64,000 nucleotides of DNA, from NCBI RefSeq assembly GCF_024436175.1, contig NZ_JANFQP010000001.1, positions 682,001 through 746,000 on the forward strand, written 5' to 3'. Each line of letters begins with the position of its first letter. Position 1 is the first letter of the stretch. Source of the DNA: Kaistella montana. Its GTDB lineage: Bacteria > Bacteroidota > Bacteroidia > Flavobacteriales > Weeksellaceae. Shown here piece after piece: positions 27,757 to 36,660 of the stretch. The notes under the pieces are model-generated. The model did not search any database, was not told the DNA's origin, and saw only the letters and a list, made by a program, of their open reading frames with translations. Made by a program: the position numbers and the translations under genes.

Positions 27757-29307
27757 ATGAAAAATAAAAGATTTTTATACCGCGGATTAGCCATTGCATT
27801 GCTTAGCGGATTAAGTTTTTCCAATATCTCCTGCAACGATTCTTATATCGAAGATGTACAGAATTCAGGAGCTTTTGATACCAATAACTATTTCAAAAAC
27901 GAGCAGCAATGTTTCAGTTCATTGGTTTCAGTTTATGATGTTTTAAGAAAATATTCCGGTGGTTTCGAAAATACCGTGACTTTCTTTAATGCCGGTTCGG
28001 ATGATTTTTATTCCGGAGGTGGTAGTTCTACTGACGGTGCGGGAATTCAGGGAATTAATGACTATTCCATCAACCCGAATACCATGCCTTCAAGCTATTG
28101 GAAAGATTACTATCAAGGAATCGCTCGTGCAAATCTCCTCATTAAGAAAGCTCCGGAAGCAGAAATGAGTGATGAATTGAAAAAAAGATTCATTGCTGAA
28201 GCTAAAGTTCTTCGATCTTTATATTATTTCGAGTTGGTAAGAATGTTCGGAAATATTCCTTTAATCTTAGAGCCAATCAGCGCAACCGATGATTATTGGA
28301 ACATTCCGCAAGTTGCTCCATCTGCAGTTTATACACAAATTGAAGCAGACATCGTAGCTGCAATTCCGGATCTGATGATGATGGTAAGTGGAAACGACAA
28401 AGGAAGAATCAACCAAGGAAGTGCGAGAGCAATTTTGGGTAAAATTTACCTTTATGACAAAAAAATGAGTGAAGCAGCGGCACAATTTGCATTGGTAAAC
28501 GGAACTCCTGGAGGAACAAGCCAATATGGTTATAAATTGGTTGCCAACTATGCAGATTTATTTAAAGTTGGTCCAGAAACTGCCGATCCTTACAAATTCT
28601 CTACCGAATCAATTCTGGAAGTAATGCACACCAATAAAGGAAACTCCGATTGGGGATTCTGGGGACAAGGAAAAGACGAAGGGAACTCTATCAACATTAT
28701 GGTTGGTCCACGTTCTTATTCTTTGAAAAATGTAGCTAATAACAATGCTCCGGATTTGGTTTCAGGTTGGGCTTTCAATACAGCGACCGAAGATTTGTTT
28801 AATTTCATGCAAGGCGACCCTAGATTAAGCACAACGCTTCTTAACGTTAAACAATTCCAAACTGAAGGAAAAGTTTCCTACAGCCCTGCATATTTGGATA
28901 CCGGATATTTCCTTAACAAATATTTACCAACAAAAGACGAAATCAGCTCACTTCCAGGTTCTATGGAATTGAATTTCCGTCAAAATTATATCGCAATTCG
29001 ACTTGCTGATACTTATTTGATGGAAGCTGAAGCTTTGGGAGCAACCGGATCTAGAGCTCAAGCATTACTCGATGCAGTAAGAGCTAGAGTAGGATTGCCT
29101 TCTGTACCGGTTTCTCTTCAAGCCATTAAAGATGAAAGAAGAAAAGAATTAGCCGGAGAAGGTCACCGTTGGTTTGATTTGGTAAGATGGGGCGATGCAC
29201 CTACAAAATTAGCATCCAAAGGTTTCGTTGCTGGTAAAAATGAGATTATGCCTATTCCTTACAACGAATTGCCGAATACAGCTTTAGAACAAAATCCTCA
29301 ATATTAA
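27757..29307 (+). CDS. SusD/RagB family glycan-binding lipoprotein (beta-glucan locus)
   Basis: A 516-residue SusD from the ATG at 27757; an ATG at 27745 overlaps the SusC stop (TAATG) and is the alternative. The signal peptide ends in a lipobox at Cys (N-I-S-C-N-D). Typical SusD marks follow: Y-F-K-N-E-Q-Q-C, A-R-A-N-L-L-I-K-K-A, A-K-V-L-R-S-L-Y-Y-F-E-L-V-R-M-F-G, and the C-terminal R-R-K-E-L-A-G-E-G-H-R-W-F-D-L-V-R-W segment. It should form the lid of the SusC barrel upstream and bind beta-glucan chains at the cell surface. Confidence 0.95.
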   Translation: MKNKRFLYRGLAIALLSGLSFSNISCNDSYIEDVQNSGAFDTNNYFKNEQQCFSSLVSVYDVLRKYSGGFENTVTFFNAGSDDFYSGGGSSTDGAGIQGINDYSINPNTMPSSYWKDYYQGIARANLLIKKAPEAEMSDELKKRFIAEAKVLRSLYYFELVRMFGNIPLILEPISATDDYWNIPQVAPSAVYTQIEADIVAAIPDLMMMVSGNDKGRINQGSARAILGKIYLYDKKMSEAAAQFALVNGTPGGTSQYGYKLVANYADLFKVGPETADPYKFSTESILEVMHTNKGNSDWGFWGQGKDEGNSINIMVGPRSYSLKNVANNNAPDLVSGWAFNTATEDLFNFMQGDPRLSTTLLNVKQFQTEGKVSYSPAYLDTGYFLNKYLPTKDEISSLPGSMELNFRQNYIAIRLADTYLMEAEALGATGSRAQALLDAVRARVGLPSVPVSLQAIKDERRKELAGEGHRWFDLVRWGDAPTKLASKGFVAGKNEIMPIPYNELPNTALEQNPQY

Positions 29308-29317
29308 TCTATTCATC

Positions 29318-30175
29318 ATGAAAGTAAATTTTAAAACCATAATACTAAGTTGCACATTGGCCGGAACTGTTCTTATTTCTTGCGTTCCGGATCGTGTGGA
29401 TGGCGACGGAAACGGACTTGTTCCTCCTGCCAATATTGATGCTGGATTTACTATCACTCAAACTTCTCCTAACCATTATTTATTAAAAGCCAATGCCATC
29501 AATTATCTGAATTCTTATTGGAATATCGGTGGAGAAGGTTTCTATAAAGGAGGTATGGAAGAAAGCATTTTCTTGCCGGATGAAGGCGAATATTTGATCG
29601 AGCACCAAGCAGTTGGACAAGGTGGAATAGTGGCTTCTTCATCTTCGCAAACCATCAATGTAGCGGTTTCTGACACCAATTCTGGAAATCTGGTACAAGG
29701 TGGAAAATTTGCAGACGCTACAGATTGGGCAAAATGGACCATCAACAACACCGGAGCGGGTGCTAACTGGACTTTTACCCCAGGAAAGGCTACACTAACT
29801 GCGACCAACAGCGCCGGACAAGGAATTTATCAAGCGATTAATGTTGTTGCCGGTAAAAAATATAAAATCGATATGTTGGCAAGCTCGACTTCTGGTTGCC
29901 GAGATACTTGGTTTGAAGTTTATGTTGGTTATAACACGCCTGTTCAAGGGCAAGATTATAACGGCGACGGAACCAAATACAGATTCATCAGTACTTGGGA
30001 CGGTCATGGAACATCACCTTTCAGCGGAAAAATTTCGGTTGTTGGTGGTTCCAATAATGATGGAATCTTCACCGCAACACAAACCGGAGTTGTTTATCTT
30101 GGAATCCGGGGTGGAGGAGCTGACATGAAAGATGGAATCGCCATAACGAATGTAGAATTCCGAGGAGTTAATTAA
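29318..30175 (+). CDS. surface glycan-binding-type lipoprotein, PKD-like plus CBM-like domains
   Basis: A 285-residue lipoprotein with lipobox at Cys22 (V-L-I-S-C-V-P-D). Residues about 40-115 resemble a PKD/Ig-like beta domain (N-I-G-G-E-G-F-Y-K-G-G, D-E-G-E-Y). Residues about 120-285 look like a jelly-roll carbohydrate-binding module of the CBM4/9/22-like kind (G-G-K-F-A-D-A-T-D-W, followed by a stretch ending G-I-Y-Q-A-I-N-V). The place right after susC/susD is that of SusE/SusF or surface glycan-binding proteins, which catch the polymer for the enzymes. No catalytic motif is seen. The family assignment is from fold-like patterns and place, not from a strong signature. Confidence 0.75.
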   Translation: MKVNFKTIILSCTLAGTVLISCVPDRVDGDGNGLVPPANIDAGFTITQTSPNHYLLKANAINYLNSYWNIGGEGFYKGGMEESIFLPDEGEYLIEHQAVGQGGIVASSSSQTINVAVSDTNSGNLVQGGKFADATDWAKWTINNTGAGANWTFTPGKATLTATNSAGQGIYQAINVVAGKKYKIDMLASSTSGCRDTWFEVYVGYNTPVQGQDYNGDGTKYRFISTWDGHGTSPFSGKISVVGGSNNDGIFTATQTGVVYLGIRGGGADMKDGIAITNVEFRGVN

Positions 30176-30252
30176 TAATAACAAAAACAGGGGAGTGATT
30201 ACATTCCCTTTGTTTTTAGTTTTGAATTTTTTTTAAATTTTAAAAATGAATC

Positions 30253-31713
30253 ATGATTTTCCAATTAAAATCTTTTAACAATTTTTTCATAGCTACGGCG
30301 GCAATCATTTCTTTCAGTTGCTGTTCCAGAGGCACGGTTTCTCCTTCGGAAAATCCACCAACCGAGAATCCGCCGGTGGTAAATTATGGTTCTGCACAAT
30401 CTTGGCTTACCAAATCTGACGGATCTGCGAAATTGCAAAAGCAAACGGACCTTGTTTTCAATAATTCTTCAAATGCAAATAGTTCCGTAGAAATCGACCC
30501 TACAACTACTTACCAATCCATCGATGGTTTCGGATATACCTTAACCGGAGGTAGTGTAGAAGTGATCAACCAACTTAGCGAAACTAAAAAAAATGAACTT
30601 TTACAAGAACTTTTTGGCAGTGGCGAAACCGGAATTGGCGTCAGTAACCTTCGAATCAGCATGGGAGCTTCCGATTTAAACAGCACCGTTTTTTCGTATG
30701 ATGATATGCCTGCAGGACAAACTGATGTGAATTTAGAACATTTCAGTCTTGCCAAAGATCAGCCACTCATCGATATGTTGAAGAAAATTCTGAGCATCAA
30801 TCCTTCCATAAAAATTATCGCAACGCCTTGGTCTCCACCAGTTTGGATGAAAGATAACGGAAGTTCGATCGGTGGAAGCTTAAAACCAGAATATTATGGA
30901 GTTTATGCGCAATATTTTGTGAAATATATCCAAGCGATGAAAGCTCAGGGAATCACTATTGATGCAATTACTCCACAAAATGAACCTTTGCATCCGGGAA
31001 ATAACCCGAGTTTGCTGATGCTTGCCGAGCAACAAAGAGATTTCATTAAGAATAATTTAGGACCTGCATTTTCGGCTGCAAATATTACTACAAAAATCAT
31101 TGTTTACGATCATAATGCAGATAATATCGAGTATGCAACCACCATTCTTTCAGATCCGGAAGCGGCAAAATATGTGGATGGTTCGGCTTTTCATCTTTAT
31201 GGCGGAAGTATTTCTGCATTGACTTCTTTGCACAATGCTTTTCCGTCCAAAAATTTGTATTTCACTGAACAATGGACAAGCTCTGTGAGCGATTTTGGCG
31301 GAGATTTGATGTGGCATATGAAAAACATCATCATCGGATCGATGAGAAATTGGAGCAAAAACGCCATGGAATGGAATATTGCCAACGATTCAAGTTTCAA
31401 TCCGCATACACCGGGCGGTTGTACTCAATGTAAAGGAGCAATTACCATCAACAGCAACGAAAATTTCGAGAAGAATGTTGCTTTCTACATTATCGCTCAT
31501 GCTTCGAAATTTGTTCCCCAAAATGCAACCAGAATCAGTTCTACACAGCCAGGAAACCTGAGTTCTGTAGCGTTTTCTACACCAAATAAAATTATTACCA
31601 TTATTTTAAATGAAGGATCAAATACAGAAAACTTCAACTTGAAATACAAAGGAAAATGGGCTGCAGCAAGTCTTCCGGCAAAATCTGTGGCAACTTATGT
31701 TTTTGATAAATAA
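30253..31713 (+). CDS. GH30 family glucanase/glucosylceramidase-like lipoprotein (first copy)
   Basis: A 486-residue exported enzyme. The signal ends at Cys23 or Cys24 (S-F-S-C-C-S), then a Pro-rich linker (about 30-43), a (beta/alpha)8 barrel and a C-terminal beta-sandwich typical of GH30. Glu244 in T-P-Q-N-E-P is the acid/base and Glu339 in Y-F-T-E-Q-W the nucleophile. GH30 includes glucosylceramidases and endo-beta-1,6-glucanases; next to a GH16 gene the latter fits best (subfamily 3). The leader between the previous stop and this ATG is 77 bp. It acts outside or at the outer membrane. Confidence 0.9.
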   Translation: MIFQLKSFNNFFIATAAIISFSCCSRGTVSPSENPPTENPPVVNYGSAQSWLTKSDGSAKLQKQTDLVFNNSSNANSSVEIDPTTTYQSIDGFGYTLTGGSVEVINQLSETKKNELLQELFGSGETGIGVSNLRISMGASDLNSTVFSYDDMPAGQTDVNLEHFSLAKDQPLIDMLKKILSINPSIKIIATPWSPPVWMKDNGSSIGGSLKPEYYGVYAQYFVKYIQAMKAQGITIDAITPQNEPLHPGNNPSLLMLAEQQRDFIKNNLGPAFSAANITTKIIVYDHNADNIEYATTILSDPEAAKYVDGSAFHLYGGSISALTSLHNAFPSKNLYFTEQWTSSVSDFGGDLMWHMKNIIIGSMRNWSKNAMEWNIANDSSFNPHTPGGCTQCKGAITINSNENFEKNVAFYIIAHASKFVPQNATRISSTQPGNLSSVAFSTPNKIITIILNEGSNTENFNLKYKGKWAAASLPAKSVATYVFDK

Positions 31714-31743
31714 TTTTTGGTATTCATTTATTAAAATAAAAAA

Positions 31744-32559
31744 ATGAGAAAAATAAATTCATTTAAAAATGCAGCTTTGATCGTCCTTTCATTGGGAATG
31801 ATTTATAGTTGTACCACCAAAATTGCGCAACAAAAGGATGGCAAAACATTGGTTTGGAGTGATGAATTTAATGGAAGCGGATTGCCAGATTCAACCAAGT
31901 GGAACTACGACGTTGGCGGCGACGGCTACGGAAACAACGAAGCTCAATTTTACACCAAAAACCGATTGGAAAATGCACGACAAGAAAACGGAAATTTAAT
32001 CATTGAAGCGAGAAAAGAAAATTGGGAAAACAGCAAATATACTTCTGCAAGATTATTAACCCGTGGAAAACATTCTTGGAAATATGGCACTTTTGAAATT
32101 CGCGCCAAGCTTCCGAAAGGTCGTGGAACTTGGCCTGCAATATGGATGATGAGTGAAAACATGAAAAAATGGCCCGATGACGGTGAACTCGATATCATGG
32201 AACACGTCGGTTACAACCAAGGTTTTATCCACGCGACGGCGCATACCAAAAAGTATAATCACATCATCAATACCCAAAAAACCGACACGCTTTTTGTGAA
32301 AGATGCTTCGGAGAAATTTCATGTATATAAAATGGATTGGAGCCCCCAAAAAATTGATATTTTTGTAGATGATGAAAAATATTACACCTACATCAATACC
32401 GAAAAAAACTATATCGCATGGCCTTTTGACCAACCATTTTTCATGATTCTCAATCTGGCAATCGGCGGAAATTGGGGCGGCCAAAAAGGAATTGATGACC
32501 AAATTTTCCCACAAAAATTCTATATTGATTACGTGAGGATTTATCAAAAAATAAATTAA
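31744..32559 (+). CDS. GH16 family beta-glucanase (laminarinase-like) lipoprotein
   Basis: A 271-residue enzyme with lipobox Cys23 (M-I-Y-S-C-T). The catalytic motif Glu148-L-Asp150-I-M-Glu153 (E-L-D-I-M-E-H) is intact and carries the extra Met of the laminarinase/lichenase group. W-S-D-E-F-N-G near 38-44, W-P-A-I-W-M near 130-135 and the terminal Y-I-D-Y-V-R-I-Y support GH16 subfamily 3. It should cut beta-1,3- or mixed beta-1,3/1,4-glucans such as laminarin. It lies between the two GH30 genes (30 bp and 8 bp gaps) in one operon. Confidence 0.93.
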   Translation: MRKINSFKNAALIVLSLGMIYSCTTKIAQQKDGKTLVWSDEFNGSGLPDSTKWNYDVGGDGYGNNEAQFYTKNRLENARQENGNLIIEARKENWENSKYTSARLLTRGKHSWKYGTFEIRAKLPKGRGTWPAIWMMSENMKKWPDDGELDIMEHVGYNQGFIHATAHTKKYNHIINTQKTDTLFVKDASEKFHVYKMDWSPQKIDIFVDDEKYYTYINTEKNYIAWPFDQPFFMILNLAIGGNWGGQKGIDDQIFPQKFYIDYVRIYQKIN

Positions 32560-32567
32560 TAAGTATT

Positions 32568-34007
32568 ATGAAAAAGATTTTAATTACCGGGCTTGTTCTC
32601 GGAACAATGTTGCAAATGAATGCCCAAAATTATTGGAAAAACAAAACCCAAAGAACAGCAAAACTCGTAATAACCAACTCAGCAACCAACGAAAAATTAT
32701 CAGATAAAGGCCTCATAAAGTTCGAGAAATTTGCTCAACCAAAAGAAACTGACGCCTGTATTTTTGTAGATCCCGATTTTAAATACCAAAAATTAATCGG
32801 AATTGGCGGTGCGATCACCGATGCTTCCGCCGAAACTTTGTACAAAATGTCGAAAGCCAAACAAAAGGAAATTCTGGAAGCATATTATGGCAAAAACGGT
32901 TTGGGCTACACTTTGGTGCGAACCAACATGAATTCTTGCGATTTCTCTAGTGAATCTTATACTTATGTGAAAGATGGCGACACTTCATTGAAGTCTTTTT
33001 CCGTTGCTCATGACGAAAAATATAAAATTCCGATGATCAAAGAAGCGCAAAAATTAATCGGGAAAGATTTTACTTTTTACTTCTCGCCATGGAGTCCACC
33101 AGCTTGGATGAAATCGAATAAAAGCATGCTAAAAGGCGGAAGATTAGAGGAAAAATACTATCAAACTTGGGCTGATTATTATGTAAAATTCATCAACGAA
33201 TACCAAAAAAGAGGAATCAATGTTTGGGGACTCACCATCCAAAACGAACCGATGGCGACGCAAACTTGGGAATCTTGCATTTATACTGCTGAGGAAGAAG
33301 GTAATTTCCTGAAAAATAATTTGGGACCAACCTTGTGGAAAAATGGTTTTAAAGACAAAAAAGTCATTATTTGGGATCATAACCGAGATCTGATTTACCA
33401 ACGTGCAACGACCACTTTGCAAGATCCAGAAACTGCGAAATACGCCAACGGAATCGGCTATCACTGGTACGAAACATGGAACAACAAAACCCAATTGTTT
33501 GATAATTTAACCGAAACTCAACGTGCATTTCCGAATATGTTTCTCGCCTTTACCGAAGGTTGCAAAGAGCAGTTCAAAATGGATGGAATTTATGATGTTT
33601 CATTGGGCGAACTTTATGGCAGAAATATGTTGAATGATTTCAATAAAGGCACAGCACTTTGGACAGATTGGAACGTTTTACTTGATGAAACCGGCGGTCC
33701 TAACCATGTTGGAAACTTCTGTTTCGCACCAATTATTGCTGACACGAAAACTGGTGAAGTGCATTATACCTACGAATATTACTACATTGGACAAGTTTCA
33801 AAATTCATCAAACCAGGCGCGCAACGAATCGGAAATTCATCCAACCGTGCAGCGTTGCTTTCTACCGCTTTTATGAACGAAAACGGAGAATTGGTAACCG
33901 TGATTATGAATGAATCTGACAAAGATACCGATGCTTATCTTTGGATTGAAGGTGAAGCAGCAAAATTATCAGTTCCTGCACATTCGATACAAACCGTTAT
34001 ATTATAA
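32568..34007 (+). CDS. GH30 family glucanase/glucosylceramidase-like enzyme (second copy)
   Basis: A 479-residue enzyme with a cleavable signal peptide (M-L-Q-M-N-A-Q, about 1-20) and no lipobox, so it is periplasmic or secreted rather than lipid-anchored. Glu227 in T-I-Q-N-E-P is the acid/base and Glu330 in A-F-T-E-G-C the nucleophile; G-I-G-G-A-I-T-D-A and S-P-W-S-P-P-A-W-M-K are family blocks. It shares the S-P-P-x-W-M-K and Q-N-E-P motifs with the first GH30 but is otherwise clearly different, so it probably handles another linkage or shorter chains. It is the last gene of the locus and has a terminator. Confidence 0.92.
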   Translation: MKKILITGLVLGTMLQMNAQNYWKNKTQRTAKLVITNSATNEKLSDKGLIKFEKFAQPKETDACIFVDPDFKYQKLIGIGGAITDASAETLYKMSKAKQKEILEAYYGKNGLGYTLVRTNMNSCDFSSESYTYVKDGDTSLKSFSVAHDEKYKIPMIKEAQKLIGKDFTFYFSPWSPPAWMKSNKSMLKGGRLEEKYYQTWADYYVKFINEYQKRGINVWGLTIQNEPMATQTWESCIYTAEEEGNFLKNNLGPTLWKNGFKDKKVIIWDHNRDLIYQRATTTLQDPETAKYANGIGYHWYETWNNKTQLFDNLTETQRAFPNMFLAFTEGCKEQFKMDGIYDVSLGELYGRNMLNDFNKGTALWTDWNVLLDETGGPNHVGNFCFAPIIADTKTGEVHYTYEYYYIGQVSKFIKPGAQRIGNSSNRAALLSTAFMNENGELVTVIMNESDKDTDAYLWIEGEAAKLSVPAHSIQTVIL

Positions 34008-34026
34008 TTAAATTTTACATTCAAAA

Positions 34027-34057
34027 GAAAGAGCAACCAAATTAGGTTGCTCTTTTT
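34027..34057 (+). terminator. intrinsic terminator after the beta-glucan locus
   Basis: AGAGCAACC (34030-34038) pairs with GGTTGCTCT (34045-34053), then TTTTA. Confidence 0.85.
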
Positions 34058-34081
34058 ATTTTTATTAATGAATTTATTCTA

Positions 34082-34594
34082 TTATTTAACTATAAATTTT
34101 TTCTCAAAACCATTACAGTCAACCTGTTTCAAGGCGATTCCTTCGTATTTTAATTGAGATGGATTCGCATATAAATCTTTGTTGCCTTCGGTTTTATGTT
34201 CGCCAATTCCCTCGATCAATACGCCATCTTTTTTCAGAAAATAAATTTCACGATCGGAAGTCGTTCCTTCAGCCTGAAAAGTGTAATTCAACTTAATGGT
34301 ATCACCGTTTTGTGTGCCTATTACATCACCGAAAGAACTGTCTTTTTCGAAGTTTTTGAAGCGCATTTTTCCGGTAATTGTGCCTAAATTATCATCCAAA
34401 GAAACAAAAACAGAATCTTTTCCATTGGCCGAAAAATAGCAAGTCTGTAGGGTAGAAGGCTCTATTGGTTCATTCGATTCGGGAACTGTCACAGAATCAG
34501 GTGCGGTGGTTTGGGAACTCACTATTTCTGTTGATTTTTTCTCGCAACTCATTGCTGCAATAACGATAAATGCTGATAAAATATAATTTTTCAT
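34082..34594 (-). CDS. hypothetical lipoprotein, 170 residues
   Basis: M-K-N-Y-I-L-S with a lipobox ending at Cys17 (A-A-M-S-C-E-K-K), then a Ser/Thr/Pro/Glu-rich linker (about 20-48) and a beta-rich domain (about 50-170) with G-T-I-T-G-K-M-R-F and G-D-T-I-K-L-N-Y-T-F. Two further Cys (about 52 and 159) could form a disulfide in the periplasm. It is convergent with the beta-glucan locus and not part of it. No family with a known role was recognised. Confidence 0.75.
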   Translation of the reverse strand: MKNYILSAFIVIAAMSCEKKSTEIVSSQTTAPDSVTVPESNEPIEPSTLQTCYFSANGKDSVFVSLDDNLGTITGKMRFKNFEKDSSFGDVIGTQNGDTIKLNYTFQAEGTTSDREIYFLKKDGVLIEGIGEHKTEGNKDLYANPSQLKYEGIALKQVDCNGFEKKFIVK

Positions 34595-34844
34595 AGGAAT
34601 TTATATGGAAGTAAAATTACTGATTTTTTTTCAAAGAATTGTATATTATGTTAAATATAAACTTTCTTGTAAAAAATTTAATATTGAAATGGGAAGTAAA
34701 ATATTTAATTAAAATAAAAATAGCGGTTTTTATTCGATGATTTTTTTAAAGAAAATTTAGATTCTCATTTGTTGGAAATTTATTTCTAAAATGATTGAAG
34801 GAAATTTCTTTTTAAAAACTTCAGAAAAATAATATTTAGAAAAT

Positions 34845-34865
34845 TTCTAATCGCTGAGAATCGTT
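34845..34865 (+). repeat. TTCTAATCGCTGAGAA direct repeat, copy 1
   Basis: A 21-base block, identical but for one base to that at 34981-35001. Ends TTCT/AGAA are inverted, so each copy is also partly palindromic. Confidence 0.8.
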
Positions 34866-34980
34866 AAAAAAATATAATTGAAAAATTATAATGAACATTT
34901 ATTTTTGAGATTCAAAAAAAATCTAGAGAATTATTTTCTATGAATATTTGATGAGAAATAAAATGTAAAAAATTTAAAAA

Positions 34981-35001
34981 TTCTAATCGCTGAGAATTGT
35001 T
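34981..35001 (+). repeat. TTCTAATCGCTGAGAA direct repeat, copy 2
   Basis: Second copy, 136 bp from the first, with one C to T change. Confidence 0.8.
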
Positions 35002-35144
35002 TAAAATAAATTTTCTTGTTAATTATCCAAAATGAACGAAATTTATAAATTGTTTACATTCTTAAAACATTCTGATTCTCCTATTTCAAGTAAATTCTAA
35101 AAAGTCCTATAATTTATATTATGTTAAATAAAATATGTTTAAGT

Positions 35145-35173
35145 AAAAAAAACCTCCATTTAATGAAGGTTTC
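35145..35173 (-). terminator. intrinsic terminator after the DoxX gene
   Basis: On the minus strand AAACCTTCATT pairs with AATGGAGGTTT (one mismatch) and runs into eight T. Confidence 0.8.
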
Positions 35174-35198
35174 AATTTTATTTTAAATATTGTTGTAA

Positions 35199-35630
35199 TT
35201 ACCAATTCGAGGTTTCTCTCCTTTTCGTTATCAAATGATCTATCGAATATCTACCCGGACCGAATCCTAAAATCAAAAGATAGATCGACAAATACAATAA
35301 ACTAGCTTCTTTTTTTTCAAACGGATCGCCGCTATGAACAACTAATCCTGCAACAGCCATAGTAAACACCAAGAAAAATACTGCAAATCGAGTGAAAAGT
35401 CCCAAGATAATAAATATGGAACATACAAATTCTGCGAAAACAGTTAGTATTAATGATACTTTCGGACCTAATCCCAGAAAATCAAAAAACTTAATCTCTT
35501 CGCCGGAAAATAATTGCTGAAGTTTTGGAAAGCCGTGTGACAACATCGCAAATCCAATAAAAATTCTGATAACAAGCAATATAATATCGATTAGCAACGG
35601 ATTGCTCTTCGTTGAAGTTAAATAATTCAT
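35199..35630 (-). CDS. DoxX family membrane protein
   Basis: A 143-residue protein from the ATG at 35630 (the frame extends six codons to a TTG). Four hydrophobic helices are visible (about 15-32, 57-75, 78-96 and 113-128), with the DoxX signature R-I-F-I-G-F-A-M-L-S-H-G-F-P-K-L near 22-37 and E-F-V-C-S-I-F-I-I-L-G-L-F-T-R. The family is poorly understood; some members are linked to redox or quinone functions. It lies 62 bp after era on the same strand and may share its transcript. Confidence 0.88.
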   Translation of the reverse strand: MNYLTSTKSNPLLIDIILLVIRIFIGFAMLSHGFPKLQQLFSGEEIKFFDFLGLGPKVSLILTVFAEFVCSIFIILGLFTRFAVFFLVFTMAVAGLVVHSGDPFEKKEASLLYLSIYLLILGFGPGRYSIDHLITKRRETSNW

Positions 35631-35692
35631 GAAAAAATATTTTATCAAAAATAAGAAAATTCCTTCGCAATGTCAATGAATTGGCGAATTCT

Positions 35693-36568
35693 TTAGCGAT
35701 AACCGAAATTTTTTAGGTCTCGATCGTTTTTGCGCCAGTCTTTTTTCACTTTTACGAACAAATTCAGGTGAATTTTCTTAGAAAAGAACTTCTCCAAATC
35801 TATTCTCGCCTCGGTTCCCACTTTTTTTATTGCTTCACCTTTGTGTCCGATAATGATTCCTTTTTGCGTATCGCGTTCCACATAAATAATGGAATCGATG
35901 AAAATAATTCCTTCTTTTTCCTTGAACATTTCCGTCACAACTTCCACAGAATACGGGATTTCTTTCTCATAATTGAGCAAAATTTTCTCGCGAATTGCTT
36001 CGTTTACAAAGAATCTTTCTGGCTTGTCGGTATATTGATCTTTGTCGTAATACGGCGGATTTTCAGGTAATAGCGATTTCAATTTTGGTAAAATAACCTC
36101 AGTGTTAAAACCTTTTAACGCTGAAATCGGCAGAATTTCCGCCTTCGGAATTCTTTCATGCCACATTTCCATGGTTTTTTCCAAATCTTCCTGGTTGGAA
36201 GCATCGATTTTATTTACTAAAATCAAAACTGGAACTGGAATTTTATTGAGTTTTTCAACCAAGAAATCAAACGGTTCGGTTTTGTCTAAAATATCTACAA
36301 TAAACAAGAAAACATCGGCATCTTGCAAAGAATCTTTCACAAAATCCATCATTTTTTCCTGAAGACCATATTTCGGTTCTAAAACTCCCGGTGTATCGGA
36401 AAAAACGATCTGTAAATCCTCTTCATTATAAATTCCGAAAATTCGGTGTCTTGTGGTTTGTGCTTTTTGGGTAACAATCGCGAGCTTCTCTCCCATCAAC
36501 TGATTAAGAAGTGTAGATTTACCTGCGTTGGGTTTCCCAACGATGTTTACGAATCCTGCTTTGTGCAT
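35693..36568 (-). CDS. era: GTPase Era
   Basis: A 291-residue ribosome-assembly GTPase. P-loop G11-K-P-N-A-G-K-S-T19, switch II D58-T-P-G61, N119-K-I-D122 and S-A-L near 148 are complete. The C-terminal KH domain (about 205-290) has the G-H-K-G-E-A-I-K-K-V-G-T RNA-binding loop. Era binds 16S rRNA near its 3' end during 30S maturation. The gene follows the methyltransferase gene after a 92-bp gap. Confidence 0.97.
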   Translation of the reverse strand: MHKAGFVNIVGKPNAGKSTLLNQLMGEKLAIVTQKAQTTRHRIFGIYNEEDLQIVFSDTPGVLEPKYGLQEKMMDFVKDSLQDADVFLFIVDILDKTEPFDFLVEKLNKIPVPVLILVNKIDASNQEDLEKTMEMWHERIPKAEILPISALKGFNTEVILPKLKSLLPENPPYYDKDQYTDKPERFFVNEAIREKILLNYEKEIPYSVEVVTEMFKEKEGIIFIDSIIYVERDTQKGIIIGHKGEAIKKVGTEARIDLEKFFSKKIHLNLFVKVKKDWRKNDRDLKNFGYR

Positions 36569-36660
36569 TTTTATATTAAAATTAAAGTAGCTTTGTTCTG
36601 AAAAAGTTGATGAAAAAATCAGTACGAAACTGTTGCAAAGATAGTGAATAAAGAATTGAG

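Larger units (their letters stand above)
34595..35140. other. very AT-rich non-coding spacer with a direct repeat
   Basis: No gene was found in any frame. The sequence is dominated by A/T runs. TTCTAATCGCTGAGAAT at 34845 recurs at 34981; nothing else could be assigned. It ends at the terminator of the DoxX gene. Confidence 0.7.

Noticed and set aside
32056-32547. 163-codon antisense frame inside the GH16 gene
   Set aside because: Shadow of the glycoside hydrolase gene, no motif.
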